A stretch of DNA of 14,711 bases from Candidatus Aminicenantes bacterium UBA2190 (lineage in GTDB: Bacteria > Acidobacteriota > Aminicenantia > UBA2199), in contig DCVK01000064.1 in assembly GCA_002335385.1 (NCBI GenBank), forward strand, positions 1 through 14,711. Reading direction: 5' to 3'. Positions 1-5,841 of this stretch are shown one piece after another (positions within the stretch are counted from its first letter, which is position 1; each line of letters begins with the position of its first letter). The position numbers and the translations under genes were made by a program. The notes beneath the pieces are model-generated. The model searched no databases, had not been told where the DNA came from, and saw only the letters and a program-made list of their open reading frames with translations.

Positions 1-11
1 GAGCAGATTTG

Positions 12-28
12 GGGTCAGGTCTTGAATT
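12..28 (+). repeat. Left inverted end of RAYT element
   Basis: GGGTCAGGTCTTGAATT, identical as an inverted copy to 925-941. It is followed by ATCAGGTCGATC; the ATC also follows the matching end of the solo element at 2022. Confidence 0.8.
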
Positions 29-38
29 ATCAGGTCGA

Positions 39-896
39 TCATTGACCTTGTTCATATCTCCTCAGGACCAAGCTAATGCTCGAATAATGCATTCCTATGT
101 ATTCCCCGATCTCGCGCATGGTATATCCGCCTTCCACATAAGCCCGGTAAATAGTGACTTCCTGGCGTTCGCCCTGTTGCGCCCCCTTCTGGAATATCTC
201 GTCCAGTTCAGTCCCGGCTGAGTATCTTTGCTCGCGGGGAATTTCCTTTTTCAGTGAACTTTTATTCACTTGCTTGGCAATGTTGCGGCAAAATCTTTTG
301 TCACCCAGGATGATTTGACCGGTCAAGGTTTCATAAGGATATTCCGCATCGATACCCTGAAGGACAAAATTCGCATAAGCTTTTTTTGCCTTGCCTTCAT
401 CCTTCCCAAACTGCAACCGGATCCAGTCAACTGTCAGAAAATCCGGAACCTTCTCCAATCCGGCCAGCGCCCGATAACTGCTCCACTTCCACTCCTCAGG
501 CTTCTTTACAATTCTCGCCCGCACCGGATTCAATACAATATACCGACTCACCTCTAACAGATATTCATCCTTATCGACAACGATGGCTTTATAGCGACCC
601 TGAAACAAATGACCAACACGCTGATGAATGCGGTTGAAATCCTGGGTAAAAACACCATTGAGCTGGCGCATGCCGCGGCTCAAATTGGCTTCCGGAGTTT
701 CGATCAGCAAGTGGTAATGGTTATCCATAAGAGCATATCCATGACAAAGCCAGTGAAAGCGGCTGTTGGTTTGACGTAAAATGTTTAAAAACAGCTGGCG
801 ATCTCCGTCACTTTTAAAAATGCTTTTCCGCTCATTGCCTCTGGATGTGATATGGTAAACTGCTCCAGGATATTCCACCCTTAACGGACGTGACAT
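39..896 (-). CDS. REP-associated tyrosine transposase (RAYT, Y1_Tnp/IS200-like family)
   Basis: This 285-residue protein is probably a single-strand DNA transposase of the Y1/HUH superfamily that acts on the repeat ends flanking it. The N-terminal ~130 residues carry the family signature: the start SRPLRVEYPGAVYHITSRGN, the metal-binding HYH pair at residues 60-62 inside ALMDNHYHLLIE, and the block VGHLFQGRYKAI. A candidate catalytic tyrosine, Y119, lies in SRYIVLNPVRA. Residues 255-281 (GGYTMREIGEYIGMHYSSIS) look like a helix-turn-helix, giving the longer RAYT architecture rather than the ~150-residue minimal IS200 enzyme. The frame is intact, so it may be active. No Shine-Dalgarno is visible before the ATG at 896. 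Inverted 17-bp ends lie outside the gene at 12-28 and 925-941. The gene looks AT-richer than the rest of the window, consistent with acquisition. Family assignment is secure; the exact subgroup is not. Confidence 0.93.
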   Translation of the reverse strand: MSRPLRVEYPGAVYHITSRGNERKSIFKSDGDRQLFLNILRQTNSRFHWLCHGYALMDNHYHLLIETPEANLSRGMRQLNGVFTQDFNRIHQRVGHLFQGRYKAIVVDKDEYLLEVSRYIVLNPVRARIVKKPEEWKWSSYRALAGLEKVPDFLTVDWIRLQFGKDEGKAKKAYANFVLQGIDAEYPYETLTGQIILGDKRFCRNIAKQVNKSSLKKEIPREQRYSAGTELDEIFQKGAQQGERQEVTIYRAYVEGGYTMREIGEYIGMHYSSISLVLRRYEQGQ

Positions 897-924
897 GCAT
901 TTAAACTAACATAACAATACTGTC

Positions 925-941
925 AATTCAAGACCTGACCC
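925..941 (-). repeat. Right inverted end of RAYT element
   Basis: AATTCAAGACCTGACCC, preceded by ACTGTC and followed by TAAT. The solo element shares this context at its right end (ACTGTCAtTTCAAGACC...CCCTAAT, up to 2123), so the conserved end is longer than the 17-bp inverted match. Confidence 0.8.
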
Positions 942-989
942 TAATTCATTCCCCTTGACGATGAACCCGGTGAAAGATAAAATCCGGCC

Positions 990-1307
990 ATGTGGAATGA
1001 ATTGACCGAGAAACAACGAACCGCACTGGTTTACTTGAATTATTTCTTGGGTCGGATTGGCAGCGCCAATGACGCGGAAGACCACGGTTACCACGATGAC
1101 GCCCGGCGCATGCAGGAAGAATCCTGCGACAACATCGGGCGTCTGCTGCGGGATGCCCCTTTTATCGCCGATCTTTTCCCCCAGCTTGAGTCGCAAATCA
1201 AGGATCAGAGCCTGTTCGTCGTGGGTTGGGCGCTCATCCAGCGGGAGATTGACGCCTTGCTGGCGCTGCCGGCAGCGGAGAAGGTTCGCGATGGCAACGC
1301 GAAGTGA
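990..1307 (+). CDS. Hypothetical protein, 105 aa, first of an overlapping pair
   Basis: I do not recognise this protein. It is small, acidic and probably all-helical, with no signal peptide or membrane segment. It has two aromatic-rich helices near each end (TALVYLNYFLGRIG and FVVGWALIQREIDALLAL) and one Cys in EESCDNIGRLLRDAPF. The start ATG has only a weak purine stretch upstream (GTGAAAG at 970-976). The reason to believe it is coding is that it overlaps the next gene by 17 bp in another frame, a typical operon junction, and its codon use is GC-rich at third positions. Its stop TGA is at 1305-1307. It may act together with the downstream zinc-ribbon protein, but that is inference from position alone. 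Confidence 0.6.
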   Translation: MWNELTEKQRTALVYLNYFLGRIGSANDAEDHGYHDDARRMQEESCDNIGRLLRDAPFIADLFPQLESQIKDQSLFVVGWALIQREIDALLALPAAEKVRDGNAK

Positions 1308-1848
1308 TTCCCGCGCGCGAAAGGGCGTGAAAACGAAATGCGCCTTCTGCTTGAGGATCGGCAGCGGACTTTCGGTATACCTCAGCCGCGGCCAGACCGT
1401 TCCCCGGGAACTGGATCAGTTCACCGTGCTGTTGAACTCCGTCGCCAACTACAATCTGTTGCGCTGCCCGGATTGCGGGACCTATTTCAAGAAGTACACG
1501 GTCACCGACAACGAAATCATCAATGGCTACGTGTCCGTCGAGATCGAAGAGATCACCGAGGAGAGGGTCCGCGAACTGCGGCGACTGGAAGCAAACTGGA
1601 AACGTCGGTTTTCGCGCCGCGTTCACTCCCGGCTGAAAAGCCTCCGCGTCGACTTCACTCCCCTGGAGCATGAGGTGATCGCGGCGTATATTGCCCGGCA
1701 ACAAGAGGAGCTGTCGATCTACGAGCTAGCGCAATCGCTGCCACGCGAGGACCGCTCCGAATTGCAGAAAGCACTGGACGCGTTGGCGGCGAAGCGCGTG
1801 CTGAAAACCTCAGAGTTGCAAGGCATCCGCCACTACCGGATACTGTAA
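1291..1848 (+). CDS. Hypothetical zinc-ribbon protein with predicted C-terminal winged helix, 185 aa
   Basis: The family is unknown. From the ATG at 1291 the protein has two CxxC pairs: CAFC at residues 17-20 and CPDC at 59-62, the latter in NLLRCPDCGTYFKKY. This is a classical zinc-ribbon arrangement with a ~38-residue spacer. A charged helical segment follows (EIEEITEERVRELRRLEANWKRRF, about 78-101). The C-terminal 60 residues (ELSIYELAQSLPREDRSELQ ... DALAAKRVLKT ... HYRIL) have the pattern of a winged helix, suggesting nucleic-acid binding. The open frame extends upstream to 1057 in an alternative reading. I reject that longer version because it overlaps the upstream gene for 250 bp and gives an Arg/Ser/Thr-rich, shadow-like sequence. 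The chosen start overlaps the upstream gene by 17 bp. A regulator or RNA-binding protein is possible. Confidence 0.65.
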   Translation: MATRSDSRARKGVKTKCAFCLRIGSGLSVYLSRGQTVPRELDQFTVLLNSVANYNLLRCPDCGTYFKKYTVTDNEIINGYVSVEIEEITEERVRELRRLEANWKRRFSRRVHSRLKSLRVDFTPLEHEVIAAYIARQQEELSIYELAQSLPREDRSELQKALDALAAKRVLKTSELQGIRHYRIL

Positions 1849-1966
1849 GCTGTCAGATTGGCCCTGCCTGTACGAGTGGATCGTTAAATGAAACACGTCA
1901 CTGAAGCCAAAGCAGCGCCAGTTTGCTACGGAAAACATTTAACTTATTAAAGGATATTTCCAAAGA

Positions 1967-2031
1967 GGAAAATGGAAAATGGGAAAATGTTGGGAAAATG
2001 GGGTCAGGTCTTGGGAAAATGGGGTCAGGCT
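1967..2031. repeat. GGAAAAT heptamer array running into duplicated RAYT left ends
   Basis: GGAAAAT at 1967-1973 and 1974-1980 is followed by GGGAAAAT at 1981-1988 and 1992-1999. Then a ~21-bp unit is repeated in tandem: TGGGAAAATGGGGTCAGG plus TCT at 1991-2011, and the same core plus CT at 2012-2031. Each unit carries the first bases of the RAYT left end, so the left end has been duplicated together with its short-repeat flank. From 1849 to 1966 I see no gene or other feature. Confidence 0.7.
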
Positions 2032-2119
2032 TGAATTATCAAATCTACCTTTAGAATAATCTTTTTAATCTATTTTTGACCTAGCTAATAATCAAAACTG
2101 TCATTTCAAGACCTGACCC
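2022..2119. mobile_element. 98-bp transposase-less derivative of the RAYT element (MITE-like)
   Basis: The left end GGGTCAGGCTTGAATTATC (2022-2040) matches the RAYT left end with one base deleted. The right end ATTTCAAGACCTGACCC (2103-2119) matches the RAYT right end with one mismatch, and the flanking ACTGTCA and TAAT are also shared. The internal ~65 bp are AT-rich and contain no gene. Because the ends are inverted copies, the single strand could fold into a long hairpin, the kind of substrate RAYT-like enzymes use. The nearby transposase is the obvious candidate for mobilising it. The right end runs into two CCTAATG heptamers (2118-2131). Confidence 0.75.
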
Positions 2120-2145
2120 TAATGCCTAATGCCCGGCGAAAGGTC

Positions 2146-2742
2146 TCAGCTTTTTTTAGCGGCATTGGCGCAGCCGCGGACGATTTCCGCAACGGCATCG
2201 TAGTTCTCCGGAGTGCAGAACAGTCGCGTCACGACCCGCCAGGAGTTTTTCAGCGAGATCACTCTCCGCATTGGATACTCCTTGATCCCGCGGATCTTCG
2301 TCCAGGCGATATTCCCGGAGCGGCCGGCCAGGGCAAGCGCTCCCGCGCCGGCCAGCGCTGGCTTGCGTGCCAGTAGCCCGGCGATCAATGCCAGCGGGCC
2401 GGCCATGCGCCCGGCCTGGCTACGCGTTTCCCAAGACACCTTCTTCTCCGTGAGCGTGAACCTCATGCCGCTTCTGTTGGCAAAGACAAAAAGGGAGACC
2501 AAGAGCGAGAGCATGGCGGATCCAGCCACGATATAGAAAAAGATCTTGAGCATGAAGGGGAAGCTGGCCATTTCCCCGGACAGGGCACAGATGAACAGCG
2601 AGATCCCCGCCGTGACCAGGTAGGTAAAGAAAAAGAGCTTGCCCAGGTCATAGAGAAAGAAGGGGTTGCCGACCAGGGGCATGTTGATGTCCCATGAAGC
2701 CAACGGCTGATCTGCCTTGTTTCGCGCCTTGTTCTCCATCAT
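2146..2742 (-). CDS. Predicted inner-membrane protein, unknown function, 198 aa
   Basis: I do not recognise a named family. Two hydrophobic segments are clear: about residues 36-54 (LFFFTYLVTAGISLFICAL) and 63-88 (FMLKIFFYIVAGSAMLSLLV...). A more weakly hydrophobic Ala/Gly/Leu stretch lies at 113-140 (GPLALIAGLLARKPALAGAGALALAG). The flanks (MRFTLTEKKVSWETR and IAWTKIRGIKEYPMRRVISL ... LFCTPENYDAVAEIVRG) alternate like beta strands ending in a helix and resemble bacterial PH-like membrane proteins; this is a weak inference. Translation starts at the ATG at 2742 or the adjacent ATG at 2739, with a good Shine-Dalgarno (TAGGAG, plus-strand 2748-2753). A predicted promoter lies at 2815-2843 with a Fur-like dyad over its -35 box, suggesting metal-dependent repression. 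The gene is divergent from the secreted protein at 3115. Confidence 0.75.
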   Translation of the reverse strand: MMENKARNKADQPLASWDINMPLVGNPFFLYDLGKLFFFTYLVTAGISLFICALSGEMASFPFMLKIFFYIVAGSAMLSLLVSLFVFANRSGMRFTLTEKKVSWETRSQAGRMAGPLALIAGLLARKPALAGAGALALAGRSGNIAWTKIRGIKEYPMRRVISLKNSWRVVTRLFCTPENYDAVAEIVRGCANAAKKS

Positions 2743-2814
2743 TTTTCGCTCCTATTACTGCGGGCGGTGCCAAGGACGGATGGACCGGAAAAATGCTTCC
2801 AGCGTCTTTTATTC

Positions 2815-2843
2815 AGTATAGCATTTTCAAAAATGATTATCAT
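2815..2843 (-). promoter_or_regulatory. Predicted sigma70 promoter of the 2146-2742 gene
   Basis: Reading the minus strand: -35 ATGATA (2838-2843, 4/6), a 17-bp spacer, and -10 TATACT (2815-2820, 5/6). The start would fall near 2808, giving a leader of about 65 nt. The weak -35 box lies within the Fur-like palindrome. Confidence 0.5.
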
Positions 2844-2847
2844 GATG
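2829..2847. promoter_or_regulatory. Fur-like operator (imperfect 19-mer, perfect 11-bp core)
   Basis: The core ATGATTATCAT (2833-2843) is a perfect palindrome around a central T. The surrounding 19 bases match the Fur consensus GATAATGATWATCATTATC at 15 positions by my count. It overlaps the predicted -35 of the minus-strand gene, the classical position for repression. It lies about 190 bp upstream of the promoter of the 3115 gene, so it is less likely to control that one. A Fur-family regulator (Fur, Mur or Zur) is the inference. Confidence 0.5.
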
Positions 2848-3031
2848 AAATGTTTTTTCGCTGGACAACATTGGCATAGGGCTGAATCCAAAGGACATTT
2901 TCCTTGGGCGCCGGCGGCAAAAGCAGACACGGAGCCTGCTGGCTGGAGACCGCCCTCCGCACTTCGCTGCGGTGGAGGGAAGTGCATCGGATCTGCGAGC
3001 GGGCCCCGGAATCGATCCCCGGATTGCGGTT

Positions 3032-3060
3032 TTGACATTTCGGAAAACTATCGCTAGAAT
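3032..3060 (+). promoter_or_regulatory. Strong predicted sigma70 promoter of the 3115 gene
   Basis: -35 TTGACA (3032-3037, 6/6), spacer exactly 17 bp, -10 TAGAAT (3055-3060, 5/6). The transcription start should be near 3067, giving a ~48-nt leader that ends in the Shine-Dalgarno GGGAGGT. Confidence 0.8.
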
Positions 3061-3114
3061 CCATCAATAAATATAATTGCTTGTTCTTTCGCTCTAACCA
3101 GGGAGGTAACGAAA

Positions 3115-4347
3115 ATGAGTTATCCCAAAGCATGCAAGCCAACAAGCCGGAATCGCAGGAAGAAGGCAGGCCTGCTGGTCGCCTTCACCTACGGGTTCCT
3201 GCTGGCAAGCGTCACGCCGGCCCAGGCGGCGGACGCGCCGGAATATTCGATTCCAACCGCAATCTCCCTGCAGGTCCAAAGAGACCTGCTCGAAGCTCAA
3301 ATTGCGGACCTGCAAACGACCCGCGCGAAGGATTGGAAAGAAGCCCGGCACAAGAAGGCTCAGTACGATCAGTATGTTCGCAGCAAAGAGACCGCCTCCC
3401 CTGCCGACATGATCCCCAGCCCCACGATCGACCGGGTTGCCGCCGAGGCCCAACAGGCGACGGGGAGGGTCGAGATGGCGGATCGGATCCTTGCCGCCCT
3501 CGAGCGGCACCTGAAATCGCTGGGCGCGGACGACGGCCGACGCGAAGCCGTAGGCGCCGAAGTACAGCAGGCGATTGAGATGGAGCTGCTCACTACCCAG
3601 CAGTCGCAGTGGCAGCTCATCCGCTTGAGCGAATGGGAGACGAAGATCGAAAAGCAGAACAGGTACAACGAGTACGCACGTCAGCACCCGGATCACCCGG
3701 TGGATCGATCGGGCAGCGAGGCGAACATCGCGATCGGGCGAGTCGAAATCCTCGACCGGCTTCTGGATTCCCATCTCCGCCGACTGGAGTCCATCGAAAA
3801 AAAGATGGCTGAGGCGGGGACAATAAAAACCGGCGCTACTTCAAAGACGGCCACAACAGTTTCAATCCCAGGCCAGCCCGGCTGGCATCGGGACGGGGAC
3901 CCCAAGACGGAAAAGACCCTGCCCCAGACCGACGCCTGCTACCCCAGTTCCACGCTGAATATTTCCGACGGCGCCGCCACCGGAATACGCGAGTGGGCGG
4001 AATGCCCCGGCAATCCCCCGAAATGCACCGGCACCTACGTGGGCTCGGTGACCTGGTCGCCGCCGCCCGCGTACCTGCAGCCGGGAAAGGAGGTCGATAT
4101 CACGGCGACCGCCGGGACCAAGGCCAACAATACCTGCGGCAGCAGGAACTTCGGGTCATGGCTGCAGATCAAGCTCAACGGCTCGAACATCGTACTGGCC
4201 GGAGAATCGCAATATACGGGCCCGCCCAGGGCCACCGGCAGGTTCACCGCGCCGCAGGGAAAACCCGGTGACCGCATGGTCATCGAAGTGATCCTGCAGG
4301 CCGCAAGTTTGAACGGCAAGGTGCACTACACCTTCGTTTACAGGTGA
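3115..4347 (+). CDS. Secreted protein with duplicated helical-hairpin domain and Cys-containing beta domain, 410 aa
   Basis: The family is not recognised. The ATG at 3115 follows a strong Shine-Dalgarno (GGGAGGT, 3101-3107). A basic leader (NRRKKAG) and hydrophobic core end in PAQA at residue 38, a good signal-peptidase I site, so the protein is exported. Residues ~52-136 and ~150-228 are two copies of one charged helical unit. The clearest match is GRVEMADRILAALERHLKSL (117-136) against GRVEILDRLLDSHLRRLESI (208-227), with QYDQYVR and RYNEYAR before them. A Thr/Gly/Pro linker (231-270) leads to a beta-rich C-terminal domain (~275-410) with four Cys (275, 297, 304, 341), possibly two disulfides, in a pattern such as YVGSVTWSPPPAYLQPGKEV. 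It is monocistronic by position, with its own strong promoter. A periplasmic or surface structural or ligand-binding role is plausible but unproven. Confidence 0.8.
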   Translation: MSYPKACKPTSRNRRKKAGLLVAFTYGFLLASVTPAQAADAPEYSIPTAISLQVQRDLLEAQIADLQTTRAKDWKEARHKKAQYDQYVRSKETASPADMIPSPTIDRVAAEAQQATGRVEMADRILAALERHLKSLGADDGRREAVGAEVQQAIEMELLTTQQSQWQLIRLSEWETKIEKQNRYNEYARQHPDHPVDRSGSEANIAIGRVEILDRLLDSHLRRLESIEKKMAEAGTIKTGATSKTATTVSIPGQPGWHRDGDPKTEKTLPQTDACYPSSTLNISDGAATGIREWAECPGNPPKCTGTYVGSVTWSPPPAYLQPGKEVDITATAGTKANNTCGSRNFGSWLQIKLNGSNIVLAGESQYTGPPRATGRFTAPQGKPGDRMVIEVILQAASLNGKVHYTFVYR

Positions 4348-4565
4348 CCCCAAACTCTCAAGAGAGATCTAGCCGCTGGCTCCTTCAGGGACGGTGCTTG
4401 TTTATATGCACAAATCATGCTCGCCCCTTTTTTTCATGGCGATACATCGATCCAAGCGAATTCATCCTGACGCCGGAAAACTCCGGAAGCCTTACGATCT
4501 CTTGATATGTTAGCCCGATTCAGCCTCTCCCTGCGCATGGTTTTTTTGCCGCCAAAGTAACAAAG

Positions 4566-5444
4566 TCAAGCATCGTCCACAGGCTCTTCTCTTAGGCTCT
4601 TCTCGACTTTTTCCGCCGTCCGCGGCGCCGAGCCCTCGTAGTGATTGTTGATGTTGATATAGACATGCTTTCCGCGCTTGCGCAGCCGCTGCGCCATGGA
4701 AACGATGCGTCGCAGCTCGTCGTCCTTGGGATCGCGGACAAGGCTCCAGTCGTCGTTGCTCCTGGCCTCGATCCCCTTGCGGTCGGCGCCCATCAGTCGG
4801 ATCACGGTCGTGCCGGTCAACCGCTCCGCGAATTTCTCCTCCAGCTTCCAGACCGGGGGCAGGTAATAGCCCTGGCAAAAGACGTGGTGGACGTCGTGGC
4901 GGCTCAGGAAAGCGAAATAGGCGTCATTCAGGTAATTGGGATTGCGGCACTCGACGGCCAGGGGAACGACGCGTGGCCGCGCGGCCAGGAATGGCTCCAG
5001 GCGCTCCAGGAACTCCGACTGCGCGGCCATTTTTTGGCGGTTAAGGTACTCGAACTGGAGCATCACCAAGGCGACCTTGCCGATCATGGGTTCCAGGCGC
5101 TCCAGGAACTCGGCGTAGAGAGGCAGCGACAGGAAATGGGGGTTGGCCCGCAGCGGCTGGGCCTTGTCCTTGCGGTAATGGTGGGTCAGGGAGATGCTGT
5201 TGGGCGCCTTGACCGTGAAGCGGAAATGGGCGGGCACGGCGGCGGCGTACTGCCGCGCGACGGCCGGCTCTGGCAGCGCCGCCTTCTCCGTCTCGAAGAG
5301 CGACCAGAACCACTGGTCGATCTCGACCGTGTCGAAATGACGCGCGTATTCATGCAGAGGATCGAACTCGCCGGTTTCGGGATAGACGATGCCGCGCCAG
5401 GAATCGTATTTCCAGCTGCAGGTGCCGATGCGAATTTCCGCCAT
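4566..5444 (-). CDS. DUF72 (YecE-like) family protein, ~292 aa
   Basis: This belongs to the TIM-barrel-like DUF72/YecE family, whose biochemical role is not established. Recognisable family blocks, numbered from the first of two possible Met codons, are IGTCSWKYDSWRG (8-20), TVEIDQWFW (41-49), FRFTVKAPNSIS (76-87), the VECRN segment (166-170) and YININNHYEGSAP (264-276). The length is normal for the family and the frame is intact. Two ATGs are possible, at 5450 and 5444. No Shine-Dalgarno precedes either. A TATAAT box ends 6 nt before the second ATG, which would put the transcription start on the A of that ATG, so I chose 5444 and suggest a leaderless message. The gene converges with the 3115 gene. 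The 218 bp between them (4348-4565) hold only a weak 5-bp hairpin near 4473-4486 and nothing else I can support. Confidence 0.9.
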   Translation of the reverse strand: MAEIRIGTCSWKYDSWRGIVYPETGEFDPLHEYARHFDTVEIDQWFWSLFETEKAALPEPAVARQYAAAVPAHFRFTVKAPNSISLTHHYRKDKAQPLRANPHFLSLPLYAEFLERLEPMIGKVALVMLQFEYLNRQKMAAQSEFLERLEPFLAARPRVVPLAVECRNPNYLNDAYFAFLSRHDVHHVFCQGYYLPPVWKLEEKFAERLTGTTVIRLMGADRKGIEARSNDDWSLVRDPKDDELRRIVSMAQRLRKRGKHVYININNHYEGSAPRTAEKVEKSLREEPVDDA

Positions 5445-5450
5445 GGACAT

Positions 5451-5456
5451 ATTATA
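5451..5456 (-). promoter_or_regulatory. Predicted -10 box for leaderless DUF72 transcript
   Basis: On the minus strand TATAAT lies at 5451-5456, with TTTATT 16 bp further upstream as a poor -35. Six bases separate the box from the ATG at 5444. The AGGAG nearby is on the plus strand and cannot serve this gene. Confidence 0.45.
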
Positions 5457-5579
5457 AGGAGAGCACCGGCAAAATAAAAGGGCCCTTCAGGGACGCCCTA
5501 TTGTCTAAAGCAGGGGCGCTGGCTGAAGGATCTCGGAGCAGGGCATGGGGTGCAATGCGAAAGGTAAGAAAAGAGCACT

Positions 5580-5611
5580 CGGTATACGGCTGACGGCAGA
5601 CGGCTGACGGG
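5580..5611. repeat. Heptamer array, family CGGCTGA (4 units)
   Basis: CGGTATA, CGGCTGA, CGGCAGA, CGGCTGA follow one another in steps of exactly 7 bp from 5580 and end in CGG. There is no open frame worth calling. Confidence 0.75.
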
Positions 5612-5631
5612 AAAACCAAAGATCGATCTGT

Positions 5632-5687
5632 CGTGATTCGTGATTCGTGATTCGTGACTCGTAATTCGTGATTCGTAATTCGTGATT
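5632..5687. repeat. Heptamer array, family CGTGATT (8 units)
   Basis: Eight 7-bp units fill 5632-5687 without gaps. Units 1-3, 6 and 8 are CGTGATT, unit 4 is CGTGACT, units 5 and 7 are CGTAATT. Because 7 is not a multiple of 3, all frames are read through, which creates spurious small frames. Confidence 0.9.
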
Positions 5688-5746
5688 TGGAGGAGCAATG
5701 GGACGATCGGATAAGGATGAACAGGGGTAAAGCAAGTGCTTTTCTT

Positions 5747-5788
5747 ACTTTTGCCTTTTTACTTTTGCCTTTTTACTTTTGCCTTTGT
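5747..5788. repeat. 14-bp (2 x 7) array, ACTTTTGCCTTTTT (3 units)
   Basis: Two exact 14-bp units (5747-5760 and 5761-5774) and a third ending in GT (5775-5788). Each unit is two heptamers, ACTTTTG and CCTTTTT. Confidence 0.85.
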
Positions 5789-5803
5789 CTTCCTCTTCCC
5801 ATC

Positions 5804-5831
5804 CGCCTTACGCCCTATGCCCTACGCCTCC
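5804..5831. repeat. Heptamer array, family CGCCCTA (4 units)
   Basis: CGCCTTA, CGCCCTA, TGCCCTA, CGCCTCC in exact 7-bp steps, stopping just before the 3' end of the barrel gene at 5842. With the three neighbouring arrays this fills most of the 390-bp gap between the two minus-strand genes. Confidence 0.7.
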
Positions 5832-5841
5832 CGTGGCGAAG

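Larger units (their letters stand above)
12..941. mobile_element. RAYT element bounded by 17-bp perfect inverted ends
   Basis: GGGTCAGGTCTTGAATT at 12-28 is the exact reverse complement of AATTCAAGACCTGACCC at 925-941. The two copies bracket the transposase gene with 11 bp on one side and 28 bp on the other. The same end sequences recur at 2001-2119 without a transposase, so they are a mobile or dispersed unit and not a chance inverted repeat. No clear target-site duplication is visible, as expected for Y1-type enzymes. Confidence 0.8.
2743..3114. other. Divergent intergenic region, 372 bp
   Basis: It contains two divergent promoters and the Fur-like dyad, listed separately. Between 2880 and 3030 I see no gene; there is a GC-rich partial inverted repeat (CCCTCC at 2953-2958 with GGAGGG near 2974-2979) but no T-run. 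Short frames here are AT/GC shadows without ribosome sites. Confidence 0.5.

Noticed and set aside
1057..1290. Longer form of the zinc-ribbon protein starting at 1057
   Set aside because: It overlaps the upstream gene in another frame and has a shadow-type composition; the ATG at 1291 gives a normal operon junction.
4641..5477. Long plus-strand open frame opposite the DUF72 gene (also 8646-9935 opposite the flavoprotein)
   Set aside because: Antisense shadow frames caused by high third-position GC; the minus-strand proteins carry clear family motifs.
5482..5503. AGGGC/GCCCT repeat upstream of the DUF72 gene as a terminator
   Set aside because: The stem is five pairs with no T-run, and no gene ends there.
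5498..5735. Small open frames with NYESRITNHESR-like peptides
   Set aside because: They are produced by the 7-bp tandem array being open in all frames.
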